From Ectocarpus siliculosus (Eukaryota; Sar; Phaeophyceae; Ectocarpales; Ectocarpaceae): a stretch of 64,000 nucleotides of DNA. The stretch spans positions 4,811,705 to 4,875,704 of the forward strand of contig FN649741.1 of assembly GCA_000310025.1 (NCBI GenBank), written 5' to 3'. A program made the position numbers and the translations under genes. Below are positions 23,579 to 36,400 of this stretch, one piece after another (position 1 is the stretch's first letter; every line of letters starts with the position of its first letter). The notes beneath the pieces were generated by a model, which made no database searches, was not told the origin of the DNA, and was given only the letters and a program-made list of their open reading frames with translations.

Positions 23579-26565
23579 CGTGCTTGCCCCCGCTTCCGCC
23601 GCAGACGATGCCGCCGGCAGAGCAGGGCCCGCCGGCGGCCTTGTAGTAGCTTGCTCCTTCCTTTCCTCTAAAGCTTCCGCCTTGGCAACGACATCGCCGC
23701 TGCCCGGTGCCGCTCGATTCTTCTCGGCGACGGGTTGCACCGTTGCGGCGGCGGCAGCGATGGTTCTATTCTCAATCTCGACGTCCATCGGATCGGCGCC
23801 GCCCGCCACGCCAACCACCGTAGATCTCGCAGATCCCCCAACGACCGCGGGCGGTGGCGCACCAGCCGTGGGAAGAGCGTCGTCGGCAGCAGGCGCAAAG
23901 TTACTCGCTGTTCCCGGCGGCGATGTTTCCATGGCGGACGGCCGGTTTGTCGTCTCGGGCCCGCTGTCAGCCGCCGCCGTCGCCCGAGCGGACGTTCCCG
24001 CTTGTGCCCCAAGCGAGCCGGCAGCGGAAGAAGCTTCCGCCGCCCCGGAGACCCTTTCCGCCGGTCCTGAGCGCCCCTTGTTCGTGGTGGTAGTAGCCAC
24101 AGATGGAGCTGCCGTTGAAGTATCTCCCGCACGCACGCCGCCGCCGCCGCCGCCACTGGTGCTCCCGCCTAAGCTAGCGGCACCCTCGCCAGTCGACGCG
24201 AGAGCACCCGCGGGCTCGGTCGTGGCTGAGGAGTCGGCGTGGGCACGAGCAGCACCGCCGCCGTCCGCAGAACCGCCCATCGGAAGAACCCCTTGTTGCG
24301 CCGCGTTTTCTTGCGGCGATGGGACAGCTCCGACGGCAGCGCCAGCCAGCGGCGGCGACGACGAAGGGCCTTCCGACGATCCGCCTCCAGCCGACACACA
24401 CCCCAAAACGCTCGCGGGCTCATCTTTTCCCGGTCCTCCGGCACTCTCTGTCTCCACCGCAACGTCTCCAGCCACCACGGCGGGGCCAGGCAACGATGGC
24501 GTAACCGCCGACGTACTACCCCGAGCGGCGACCGCCGCCGATGCTTCCGTTGCGGGCGGCGAGGGTCTGGAGGAGGAAGACGCTGGTACCAGCTCCGGTT
24601 GCGGTGGTGTCGGCGTCGGCACGACCTCCGCTGCCGCCGGCTTATCGGCTCCGCCCCCGTCGCTATCGTTGCTGTTGCCGCCGCCTCCGCTCTCTTCTTC
24701 GTCTCCTGACAAATTGTCGTCGTCGTTGGCGCCGTCACTGCTATCGCTGCCGCTCTCGTTGCTTCTAGCATCGTCGGCATCAGCAGACGCCGCCGCGGCC
24801 GACAGCGTGTGCGGAAGTAGCCTCAACCCCGCTCGGTATCTCGCCCGTGCTTGCTCCAGGGTGATCGGTGTAGTCTGCCGAGTGTACAATGGGGAAAGAC
24901 GGCGGGGTACGTTAGACATGGTGGACGAGAGTGGGTTAATGACCCAAGGGGCCAGGTGGGAACAGCCTGTTGCAAGTGTTGGACAGCAGGAAGCGCGCGC
25001 GTAGAGAAGGGGAGAGCGGAAGCGATGACGGCCCATAGGAAGGCACACAACACAGTAGGGTACTTGCTTTTCGTACGCTGATCATCAGCAGCGTGACCAG
25101 TCCTTCAACCCCAACAAGACCAGCCAGCCCGTGTACCGAGAACACGCACGAGGCTCCGAGGTGCGACCACAACACACCTTCTCCGCGTCTTCTCCGAGAA
25201 AACGCAAGACATAAAAAAGGCCATCAACCTGAAACAACAAAAACGCACGGATGGTCTGCGAAAAAAAACAGTTGTACGTGTACACGCGTGTTGTGTTGCT
25301 GTCGTCTTCACGTTAAAAACGGTTCCGATCTCTCTACCCTTGTGCTCTTGGAATACACTATCCACGGTGCAGCTCTGTCTCCTCCGCTCACCTCCCGATC
25401 CCTCCTCGTCCTGCGCGTCTCCAGAAAGGCCACCAGCCCCGGGGGCACCACGGGGGGCTCAACAAGCTCGTCCTTCTCCTCGACGCGCACCACCCTCAGC
25501 TCCTCCGCCTGCTCCCCGCCTCCGGACAGCCAGCTCGAGCCTATCCCCTTGACGATGGACCCCATGTCGAAGATGCTGCCGCTGCTCCGAAGGGTGCGCG
25601 CGGCGATCCTAGACCGACGATCTCTAAGCAGCAGCTGGTCCCCGCCGCCGCCGCCGCCGCTGCCTCCTCTCGATCCTCCGCCTCCCCCGTCTGCGTCGCC
25701 GGAGGCGGAGGAGGAGTTAAGGCGCCGAGCCCTGCCGCCGCCGCTGCCGCCGCCGCCGCCGCGGGAAGTTGTTGAGGTACCTTCTTCTCCCGCTGCTCCC
25801 GATCCTCGCCGCCCTCTCTTTGGCGGCGCTGCCGTTGTCGGAGTGGAATTCTGTGCCTAAAACGGTTCATCATTGGAATTCCAGAACACGGTGAAGGGGG
25901 CAAAGGGGGGGGGGCAAGAAGAGGCTTTCCATGAAGCAAAATGCGACGTCCCAGAGCAATAATATCAATCACACAACCCATTTTATGCATGCTCGTGTTG
26001 GCGATCAGGAGTTGAATCTACGCGCTTCGAATGGAAAAATATCAGCAACGCGAGAAAACACACCCCATGACTACGGCAGCCTGACAAGCCACGTTCTTTC
26101 GCCCGCACATGGGTCATGTCATGATACAGAACTCCTGTGGTTCCACTAACAGCAGCAAATGACTACCCGGCCTGTTGTGGATACCCCATTGCCAATGCCT
26201 CGCAACCACCCGGACAAGCTCAAATGTTCAATCGTCCTGACGCGTGAAACGTTTCCATTGGCCTGCCCTCACCTCTCTTTCGTCCTGCTCGCCCTCCTCG
26301 TCAGCCGCCTTGTCCCGCTGGTCCTCGCGTGCTCTCTTCTTTCCCGGGCGTTTTGCAGGTACCGCTGAGGAATCTACACCGCCACCACTAGCTCCGCTAC
26401 CAGCACCGCCGCCGCCGCCGCCGCCGCCACCAGTAACACCACCGCTGCCGCCGCTAGCAGCTCCACTACCACTACTGTCGCCGCTGCCGCCCCCTCCAAC
26501 AGTACGACCAACAACACCACCGGTGGCGTCACCAATAGCGCCGCCACTGCCACCGCCATCACCAC

Positions 26566-26602
<37 letters not shown>

Positions 26603-29600
26603 GCCATTGCCACTATCACCACCACCCACACTTGGTCTTTTTTCGCCTCTGTCTTCTCTGGGCTTGTCTTGCTTGGCTACCTGCGCGTGTTCGCGTACAG
26701 CCGCTCCGGCAGACGCCGCCGGCCCCGCCACCGCTGCCGCCGCCGCCGCTGCCGCCGCCGCATTTGCTGCTGCTGCTGCTGCTGCCGCTGCTGCTGCCGC
26801 CGCCGCAACCGGCCCAGAAATCTCTCCGCCGCCCGCGGTCACATCGCCGCGGCCACCCGCTGCCCTCCCGAGCTGGTCTCGGTCGAGGCCCGACGCCGTT
26901 CTCCCTCTCGCTACCGCCGGAGCCCCGGCCGACACCGCAGTCGTCGCCGCCATCGACCCCTTCCGGGATTCCTTCGAGCCCGACCCCAGCACCCCGACAA
27001 TGCCAACCTCGAAGCCGAGCTCCGCCAGTCCTGCCACAGCGCTGCCCCGCCTCCTCTCGCCGAGATCTTCCTTGGCCCCGCCGCCGCTAGCGGCCCCGCC
27101 AGCGCCGCCAACAGGCCCAGCAGAGCCCTTTCCTGCCGCGGGCGCCGACGTGCCACCGGCGGCCGTCGCTCCGCCACCGCCGGTACCCACCCGACCCCGC
27201 CCGGCCCCTCCAGACCCCGCTCCGGCGCCCCGTTTTCTTCGCCCCCCACGCGAGCCCGCTGATCCCGGTGACGGCCCTCCGGGGATCATAGGGGCACCCT
27301 GCTGACCGCCGCCACCGCCGCCGCCGTCGGCAGCGCCGGTCTTGCCGTCGACGCCGCCGTCGACGCGCGTACGCTTGCGGCCGCCGCCGCTGCCGGGAGT
27401 GGAGCCGGCCGGGGACGAGAAGAGGTGCTGTTGAACGCCGGCGCCGATCGGTGATGGCGATACGGACATGGAGGTCTGGGGCGTCGGCCGGCCGGCCTGC
27501 TGCGCGTCCGCAGAGTCCCCTGTTCTTCGCCAACCCAAGGCGTTGTCTCCTCCTGCCCCTTGCCAAGTAGGACCCTGCGGCGTGACCGGCGGTACCGGGG
27601 TGGACGGCGGCAGGATGGTGGCGGCGGTGGCGGCGGCGGATGTAGCGGCAGGCTGCCGCTGTTGGTTCATCGGCGACGCGGGGACAACCCCCGTCCCTCC
27701 TGCCTCCTCTCCCACGCTCACGCCACCACCCTCTCCTTGTTGCTTACTGCTACCACCGCCTACTTCGGGGTTTCCGTTCCCGCTTTCGTTGTCGCTGTCC
27801 GCGGCGGCGCTGTCCTCGCCGTCCGTCTCGTTGTCTTCCGGCGTAAGCCTTCGACCCTCCGGCCAGGGGAGCATGGGGCGCCCAAGGGTGTCCGTGCGCT
27901 GGATAAAAGCAGGGGGAGGGGGGGGGGGGCGTGAAAAGAAAGGACAGGGGAGAGCGTAAGAGGCACAGGAGGAGGGCAGGGAGACACGCGCCCCACGGAG
28001 TGCAGGACTATCAAGTCCACCCACAAGTAGAGGAACAGAGGTGCAAGAATAGAACCTACGGGCAACACACAAAAAGACACGTTCCAAGTTGCCGAGTAGC
28101 TATCGACCTCGGACGGAGAGGTCGCCGGGGCCAAAATATTTCAGCTATTTTTTTTTCACTGAGTGAGTGCTTTCGGGACCGGGTGCGGCGATTTTTCGGT
28201 TGCTCACCTTCACGTGCAAATCTTCGCGCTGCTGCTTCTCGGTCCGGGGGAGCGCCATCAGCTCCAGCTCCTTGTCCCTTTCCTCGCCGCTCACCGCGGC
28301 GTCTCCGCCGCTCCCCTTCCCGCCCGCGATGATCAGCACGGGGAGCCCGCTCGCCCCCGCGAGGCTCAGAGCCACGGTCGGCTTGGCGTCCTCCTCCTCC
28401 ATCCCGATGCCCTCGAGCGGCTGCAAGCGCATCGTGTTGACCGCCTGGCGAGAAAAATCATTGGGGGGAGAGTGCCACACGCATACGAGAGTGACGGCAA
28501 CGTTCAGCAAAAACAGGAATGCCGTTTGGATGCCACTCGCTGGAGACCAAAGACAAAAAGCGATTGCTGAGAAAGGAGCAAGAACGTGCATGATGCGCTC
28601 GTCGGTTGAGAGGGTGTCAGAGGCTACGGGGCGGTGTCGCCCTGCGTCGGTTTTGGCATTTTCAAAAATACGGTGGTTCGTTCGCAAGGACAAGGGGCTA
28701 GGGTGCGATGACGGTTGCCGACAGCATAAAAACACCCAAGGTGGATGCAGCCATCGAGGTACATATGTATGCCATGGCTACCGTTCTCACATACGGCAAG
28801 GTCCAAGAGCCTCGTAACACATGTACCCACGCCACGAGAAACACTGTCTTTGAGGGGTGGGCAATTGATACACACCACCCCGTGTTGAGCAGACAAAACG
28901 CGCAACGAAGCTCCCTTACAAGGAAAACGCGCCCCCCCCCCCAAAAACAGGCATATCGCTCCGTCCCGGCATTGTACATGTAGGGAAACGAGGTCTACGG
29001 TGGAACGAATTACGGTACGAGTTTACATGAGTACACCCCTCCCCCCTCCCCCCTCCCCCCTTTTTTTAAAGATCGNNNNNNNNNNNNNNNNNNNNNNNNN
29101 NNNNNNNNNNNNNNNNNNNNNNNNNNNNNNNNNNNNNNNNNNNNNNNNNNNNNNNNNNNNNNNNNNNNNNNNNNGTTCTTACCCCTACTAGAGACACCAC
29201 CAACATTTGGGAGCTTTTTACGTTTCTGCCACAAACTACATAAAAATTTCTTGCACATCTTATCCCCGTCCTCTAGGGCCTCTTGTGCCCACCATTTATC
29301 CCCAATTATCGCGATCGTTTTTTCGCTGCTGTTTAATTTACCAAACTTGTCCATTTCACCCCCTTTTTGTTTCATTTCTTCCTGGAGATCTTTTTTTTCC
29401 TTCCTGTACAATTCACACTCCCCAATTTTGGGGGGTTTATTTTCTTCCGATTTCCCACAAGGACATGGGTTTTTTTTGTTGGGGGGGGGGGGGGGGTTGG
29501 AGTGAAAAAAGGGAGGGATGTTCGACCGACGAGTTTTGGTAGTGGAGGCAAAGGGAGAGACAGCAGAAGGGGGGTTGGGGGAGGATAAGGAGTTTCAAGA

Positions 29601-31786
29601 TGGGTAGTGACGCGGGGCACCACCCCCCGATTCTGGTAGTGTTGACAGGGTGTGCAGGGATGCGTCAAGTGCGACCTCCGCCAGACGGATGAAATATTGG
29701 GAGAACAGCATAGCCACGCGGAGCTGCCAAATACTTAGCAAGAATCACGCTCACGAGACACATGCGAACAATCGCATCGAAAGAAACAGCAGTGCAAACA
29801 ATAGCTCTAACTTACGCTCATCAGGACCGATCGAAAGAAAACCCTATGCAAAACGGCGAACTGGGGTCTCCAGAAATCAACCAGAATAAAAAAAAAAGCT
29901 ACCCGCCCCCCTCCCCTCGCTTGGTCTCTCACCGATCTCCATGCGGTTGGCCACCGGCGGGGCGTCAAGCTTGACAAGACTCAGCACCGTAGCTCCGCCG
30001 TAGGCGAAGTCCCCGAACACGACCCTTGTGTCCTTGGAGTTGCTGATGTCACGGAAGGAGGGCTTTGTCTGCTTCTCCTCGCTGCTGAGGTCCCACACTC
30101 GAACGTTAGCGTCCGTCGACTGTTTTGCCCACAAGGCGGTGAGGGACGGGAACAACAGCGAGCGCACACCAAACGGACACGGCGGCAGGCAACACGAACG
30201 TCTAAAGCTGCTCGCTTCGGATGTGTGCTGTCTATTGTCCCCTTTGTGCTTGGAGCGTGCGACCTCCTGTCGTGCTTGTGAATTGCGTGCGAAATCACCC
30301 TCGCGTTGCGGTTTCTACCGTACGGATAGCGAAGTGAAGCGAACACACCTCATTTTTCTTGCGGGGACGATGATTGTCGGGCGCGTGGCCATATACGACA
30401 TGAAGATGATCGTGCAGCGCTATAAACACCCACACATACACCAACAATCGGCGCGAGAGAAGTGGGCCACAGAGAGGGGGGGGGGATCGGCGGAACGCAG
30501 CAGGTACCCGCCTCCCCTCACACTCTACAACAAGCCATCGTGTAGACCAAGACGCGGGTGGGGGGTCAACGAAGGAGCCTACATGAGCCACAGCCGCCTA
30601 CGCCACGCAGACGAACACCCTTCGATTCCCTCCCAACCCCTCTGGGTAAATCACGACAACAAACACGGACGGCAACGTACCTTTGAGATGCCCTCCAAGC
30701 CGCCATTTCGGAACGCCACGAGCTCCACCGTCGCCCCGTTCGTGTGCGTGTCGTAGAGGCAGGTCCACTGCCCCCCGCCGCGGCTGCTCTTCCCGCGACC
30801 GCCACCGCCGCCCCCACCTCCGCTCCCGCCGGCCGCGCCGCCCCCGCTCGCCAAGTCCGGGACGAAAGACCAGACGTGAATGTTCTTGATGCCGCGGCCG
30901 CAGAAGAGGCGGTACCTCTTGCCCCACTCCCGGCGGGCCGGGCCGGTGCGAACGACCGCGGCGGCGCCGAAGCCCTTAAGCTTTCCGTCGGAGTGGGAGT
31001 AGGTGCGGATGAGGCGGTTCAGGTCGACGCGGCTCGCATTCAAGCTCGCCTCCTGTGGGGAAAAAAAAAAAAAAAAAAAAAAAAAACTTAGCGTGGTGAT
31101 TCTCGTTTCGGTCATAATTGTGGGTAGGTATTGTACACAACGGTATCTCGACGTGGGAAATGGAACTTCAGGGTGATGGGGAGGGGGGTTGGAGAGGGGC
31201 ACGCGAGAAGGGCACGTCAGGCTGTTGCTGACGCTGCTTGTGCCCGCTATTGTTTGCCCCGTTGGTTCTTTGGAGACAAAACAGTCCAAGAAACGGCATC
31301 GCACCACGTCATACCTTACCCCACCATTTTTCCGTGAACCAACTTCAACTGAATGCAGACCATGGCCCAACCAAAAACAAGCTACGGTACCGTCTGAAAA
31401 AGTACGCAACACCACAAGAAAACGATCCAAACCCTTGCCTCCACACCTCGACCATTCCGAGGCGCCGCACGCGTAGATACGGCCCGTGAAGAGCAACCAC
31501 ACGCCGTGTCCAAAACATGCACACGCTCAACACGCACAAAGACCGAAAGAACACTGCAGGCAGGCAGGCGGGCGCACCTCTCCGGCCGGGAGGGTCCGCC
31601 ATCTAGGCAGGTCCGAGATGTCGAGCGCGAGCATCTCCGAAGACCCTCGGAGGAGCCCGGCGAAGATGAAGCGGCCGTCCTCGCTGGCCTCCACGTGGCA
31701 CTCGACCCTCGTGTTGCTGAACATACCCTGCGCGGCAGCCCCATCACCAAGAAGCAACACAACACGGCATGGACAATACGTGTGAG

Positions 31787-31838
<52 letters not shown>

Positions 31839-32889
31839 GGCAGAGATATTGAGGGATAATGAGAGAGAGACAAGTACACATGTTGAGGGAGAGAGATGAT
31901 GCGCATGACGAGGGGGAAAGACAGAGGGGAGGATGGAAGGGAGGCGAGCAGAGGATTTTCTATGTGTGGCTTCGTTGCCAGTTTGCCAGCAGAGACAAGC
32001 CAGGCCGCAAGCAAATGCGAAAAACCTCCGAAAAATGACGACCGCCTGATACTAAATAGGGTTTCGGGCGGTCAGGGGGGCTGCGAGGATTCATCGGATG
32101 AAGAGACTGAATGAGAATATCAGACTTACTGCCCCCAACACTGCCGTAGGCCGCAAAATGGTAAAACACGGGTCTCTCTCTAGCCTGGTGTACACGCACG
32201 CATCATACACTGACACACACCCTGCTTTCTGTTGCTGGTGTCCTTCGCGGGAGCAGGTGACTTGTGCTGCTTACACACTGGGAGGTGTGCATGTCCGCAA
32301 CGCGTACAAAAATCGAAGTTTTTTTTTTTCCCAACAAATTCAAATCTCTGCAGCAGTTGTAACTGAAAACCCAGAAACAACGGGTCCGCGAGTAACATTG
32401 AACTAAACCACGAGAGATTTTGAAGCGTGCGGTTTTCCGCGGGTGGTGAACAAGTAACGCATGAAACACACAGGCCACCTCTCTCCTCCCTCCCTATCTC
32501 TCTGTCGCCATCATAATGTATCTCCTTCTGTCCCCCCTCGCTCGCGAGGGCCTCCTGCCTCCCTCTCATCACTCCCGCCCTAGACTACATACAAACCTTG
32601 TCACGTTGTCTCCTCTCCCGTTCCTCCAGGTACACCTCACCTTCGACTTGATCTGCGCGACGATGGTCCCGCTCCGGCTGGCGGCACCGACGGTCCGTAG
32701 CGCCTGGGCGTACAGGCGCACCTCTCCCCCGCCGAAGGCAGCGAACACGTAGCAGCCGTCCGGCGTCAGGGCCAAGGAGGACACCAGGCCGTCCTCCGGG
32801 AGGTCGAAGAGTCCCCTCATGCTGTCCTCCATCATCGAGCCGCCTCCGCTCTCACCGGCATGCCCGTCTGGCGGGTCTGCTGTTGCCAT
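22473..32889 (-). CDS. WD40-repeat protein with very long low-complexity C-terminal half
   Basis: Minus-strand exons in order are 32889-32641 (ATG 32889-32887), 31727-31578, 31052-30681, 30119-29933, 28444-28208, 27898-26273, 25856-25392, 24874-22787 and 22502-22473 (TGA). The first five form a beta-propeller: LVSSLALTPDGCYVFAAFGG, then FAGLLRGSSEMLALDISDLP, YRLFCGRGIKNIHVWSFVPD, DANVRVWDLSSE and PVLIIAGGKGSGGDAA. The rest, about 1,400 residues, is Gly/Ala/Ser-rich with acidic and Lys/Arg patches. A helical, charged region near the end (LRRQFLAAVDLVELDKAVES) precedes the terminal peptide VAQRHKIKM. Phases agree everywhere except between 29933 and 28444, the intron with the N gap, where an exon of length 3n+2 seems to be missing. 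WD40 propellers are protein-interaction platforms; the specific family was not identified. WD40 plus disordered tail plus helical end recalls decapping scaffold EDC4, but no diagnostic motif supports that. Confidence 0.78.
25287..25332. repeat. Short dispersed repeat, copy in WD40-gene intron
   Basis: GTCTTCACGTTAAAAACGG and TTCCGATCTCTCTACCC recur with few changes at 54420-54476, 29 kb away in the repeat-rich tract. Confidence 0.6.
28949..29060 (+). repeat. C-tailed dispersed repeat, copy 1 (antisense to host gene)
   Basis: Shares ATCGCTCCGTCCCGGCATTGT, GAGGTCTA, TACGG and a CATGAGTACACC + C-run ending with the copies near 38.2-38.4, 47.9, 48.3 and 50.7 kb. Here it lies in an intron of the minus-strand WD40 gene, in the opposite orientation to transcription. 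Confidence 0.6.
29076..29174. other. Assembly gap (99 N)
   Basis: A run of N inside the intron between WD40-gene exons 30119-29933 and 28444-28208. The bases on both sides are homopolymer-rich: C/T runs to the left, AT-rich sequence and a G-run to the right. Confidence 1.
31061..31086. repeat. Poly-A run, polypyrimidine tract of a minus-strand acceptor
   Basis: Twenty-six A on the plus strand, that is T26 in the transcript, lie eight bases before the exon starting at 31052. They would act as the polypyrimidine tract of that splice site. Confidence 0.85.
31797..31838. repeat. (GACA)n microsatellite
   Basis: About ten perfect GACA units in the first intron of the WD40 gene, within a wider GA-rich stretch up to about 31890. 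Confidence 0.95.
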
Positions 32890-33421
32890 GTCTTGTCTTG
32901 TCTTGTCTTGTCTCGCAGTTCTTCTTCTGTAGGACTTGAGACCAGCAGTACCGAGCTGTAGCTCTACTTTTCGCTCTGCCTGCTGGCCTTGCCGGGAGTC
33001 GGCGTTGCTAGTACGAGTAGAGAAGATTTCCCTCCTGATGTACAGAAGGAGCACGTACCTCCGTGCTTGCGTCAAGCGACGGGATCAGGAAGATATAAAC
33101 GATAACGACACTATCTATGCGCCCCCCCCCCACGCCGAGCGCAAGGGCGGCTTGCTTGTCTGTTGTGTGCCTTACACAGCGGCACAGGAGCACAGGAGGT
33201 CACTTGATCCTGCCTGCTCCTTGTCCTCGCTGATTCGGGGCTACGCAGCTTCTACAAATAAAAGGGATGTATACGCATATATTTCTCTCCCCATCCACCG
33301 GCCACGCACCGCTCGACACGAGACTGCTGACACGTGGGGAGGCGTGGGAAGCACACCCACCCACAAGAGAGTGAGAGACTTCGTCGCCACTCTGGCACGT
33401 AGGCGTTAGAGGGCAGAGAGG
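32890..33421. promoter_or_regulatory. Divergent intergenic region between WD40 and WW-domain genes
   Basis: The start codons of the two genes face away from each other with 532 bases between them, so this segment must hold both promoters and leaders. A (TCTTG)n repeat (32890-32913) abuts the WD40 start codon and would read as CAAGA units in its leader. No TATA box could be assigned with confidence. Confidence 0.55.
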
Positions 33422-36400
33422 ATGACGGCGAAAACCGGCCGCTCGCTCTGCCTCCTGGCGTTCTTTCTCTTTGAAGCCGCACGTGCGCTTTCAGGAGGAG
33501 GCAGCGGTCCTGGCGGCTTCCCAGCCCAGCATCATGGCGGCGGCTACGGGACCGCCCAGCAGCAGCAGCAGCAGCACTTGCAACGCCAGGAGAAACAGCA
33601 GGTGGGCGGCGGTTTCGACGGCAGTAGACTGTGGCAGAGGTAGGGCACGCGGCACAGAGTGAATGCGTTGCGCCAGGATACCCGCGTTTGCGTGTGTATG
33701 CGTTGATGTCTTGTTGGCCTAACGAAAGAGGAAGCGCGATCTACATGACTCCAATTTGTTAGTTACCGCTTCCCGAAGGTACATGATGCATGCACGATAG
33801 GCCTTTGAGCCTCAGCAGCGCATTATTGCAGTAGCGTTGGTGCTCCACTACTGCTGGCAGTCTTTCAAGACATCTGCCAATGTTTTTGTACCTTGGGCAC
33901 CTCCTCAACAGCAGTGAACAGCAGTGAAGATTTCTCGTCGAGGGCGGGAGAACTCACGTTTGCTTTAACAAACTATCGTGTCGCGCATGCTCGTGTACAT
34001 GTAGTTGAGAGCGCGCCGTTGTCTCCATACTGATCGAATGCCTTAGCAGCAATGTTTGGTTGATCTTAGGAGAAGTTGTGGCGTGGTTCATCATGCTCGC
34101 TTCCGCCTGCATACCTCAGCACAGAGCCGTGTGTCTCATGTTTGCATGTTTGCACACCGTGTGCCTGGCCGCCAGGCCGCCTCTCCTCCGTGACAGCTAA
34201 ATAACGCCAACCCCGCACCCGTCGCGCCGCCCCAACAACCCCGCACCCTTGTCCCTACACGCCCTCAGCAGCCGCATCAACACCAGCAACACCCCCACTA
34301 CCAGCAGCAGCAACAACAGCAGTACATGACAACAACGCCGTCATCGTCGCAGGCGGACCCCGACGACCCAGCCACACAGGGCCCGCCGCCGCTGCCCGCC
34401 GGTTGGGGAGAGCTCCGCACCGGCGACGGTCGGCCTTACTACGTCTACTACCCCACCGGCGCGGTCCAGTGGGAGAGGCCGAAGCCTCCAGCGGCAGACT
34501 CGGACGGGAGCGACGAGGCGGGGCAGCAGCGGGAGGAGGGTTCGTCCGCGGCGACGGCGGAGGGCGCCGCCGCCGCCGGGGATGCCGCTGCCGTTGGAGG
34601 CGAGGCAGATGCGGGGGGGGAGGCGGGAAAGGGGGGTGCGGCGGTTGCCGGGTACGGGGAGGAGGACCCCTATCGGGGAGAGGTGAGGAGAGAGCCTGTG
34701 TAAGCGGTGATACGACCTTACTTGGTGGTGGTGGAAGATGGAGTGGGCATGATCCATCCCCCCTTGCCTCGTGTTTTGTGATTTCTCGCGTTCAACGAGC
34801 GAGCAGATTTCCACGTGATTTGATTTCTACACGTGTCCTTCTGTGTTCACAGCGCATGTGTTTTTATCGCCGTGTTCGATGTGCCATGTTGTTTTTGTGG
34901 AGAGATTTCCGTTCACCATCTCGGAGGCCGTTGCGATGCGCTTTCATGCGGCAGGCCTCGCCTGTTGATCACACCAACATTCCATGCGCTTCAACTCCCC
35001 TTCCTCGCTCGTGGTTCGCGTCAACCATGACATGTTTTCAGTGCGTTGTTAAATATTTTGTCGGCCTACTGCTGTACCCCACCCAAAAATGTAACCTCTG
35101 ATCCCCCCTGCTCCACGCTCCGCTCTTGCCGGTGGGTGAAAGTCTGAGATGTCAGACGCGGAGCGCGAAATCGATACCGCCGCCGCTGGAGCGAGAAGCA
35201 GCGTGACAGGCGACACCGACTCTCCCGCCGCCGCCGGTGGTGCTCAAGCACCGCCGAGCGGGTACCAGGGCCAACCCTCGCCGATGGACAGCAGACACGT
35301 GCTGCAAGGAGCAGCGGGGAAGGAAGGGACCGCGACGGCGGGGGCTCCGGCGTATCCGTCGAGCGCTCGGCCCGAGGGAAACGAAGGTCGACCGCCTTCG
35401 CCCGATGATCCGTTTCGGCAGCTACAAGGCAGCGGGCCTGGGGGCGTCGCCGGGGGGAATGCCGCCGCCCCGGCGTCCCAGCAGGGATCACCGTGGGGAG
35501 GCGGTGCCGGCGGCGGCGGCGGCGGCGGCGGAGACAAGGCGGCGGCGTCCCCTCTTTCCGGGGAGCGGGTTGGACAAGAAAGGGGCGGTGTCGGCGGCGA
35601 GCGACCGGATCCTTGGGGGATGGGCGGCGACCGGCAAGCGCCCTCGCAACCACAGCAACCGAGCGGTACCCCTCCCAACCCCTTCGTTCAGGCGGATCAG
35701 AACCCGCCGCCGGCCTGGGGAGAGGACCGTGGGGAAGCCTCAGCAGGCGGTGGGTCTCCCACGGCTCCGGCGTCGTCATCCGTAGACCCGATGCGCGGTT
35801 CGACTCGAGACCAAGCTGGCGGGAACGAACACGGCTCGCCGCTCTCGGACCCTTGGTCGGCGAGCCGACAGCAGCAGCAAGGTGCCCCGCCGGGAGCGGA
35901 GCCGTACGGCCGGCGCCCCGCCGGTGGTAGTCCCGCGCAGCAGCACCCCGGGTACAACCAACATCAACCGGGAGACGAGGCGGCGGAGGGGCAGTCGTGG
36001 GGAGGAGGGGGTGCAGAAGGGGGGGGTCGAGGTGGCCAGCCCGCCGGCGCCGGCGCGGGCGCGAGCAGCTGTGGTCCGGGGCAAGGCGGCCCTCCTCCGC
36101 CGCAGGAGGGGCAACCGTTCCGGCCGGGAAGCGACGATTCGCGGCAGCAGCAGCAGCAGCAGCACTGGGGGTCTTCGTCGGCAATGCCGCCACCGCAGCA
36201 ACAGCAGCAGCAGCAGCCGCCGCAGGGGGGCGACCCTAGGGGGCCGACGGCTGGTCGCCCCGGGGCTGGTGGCCCATGGGAAACACCGCCCCCCCACCAA
36301 GACCGGTCTCAGGGGGGCGGAGGAGGAGGAGGGGGGAGGGAGGCGCCGCGGAATGGGGGGTACGGGGCCCCGGCGCCCGGAGGGTGGGAGAGCGGCGGGC

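Noticed and set aside
23424-25004. 526-codon plus-strand ORF opposite the WD40 gene
   Set aside because: It is the complement of Gly/Ala/Ser/Pro triplet repeats in the large minus exon 24874-22787. That exon has splice sites, continuity with WD40 exons and a sensible C-terminus; the plus reading is a Pro/Ala shadow.
26244-27305. 353-codon Pro-rich plus-strand ORF
   Set aside because: Shadow of minus exon 27898-26273; poly-Pro arises from poly-Gly codons on the other strand.
35066-36193. 375-codon Arg/Pro-rich minus-strand ORF
   Set aside because: Antisense of the Gln/Gly-rich exon of the WW-domain gene; no motif.
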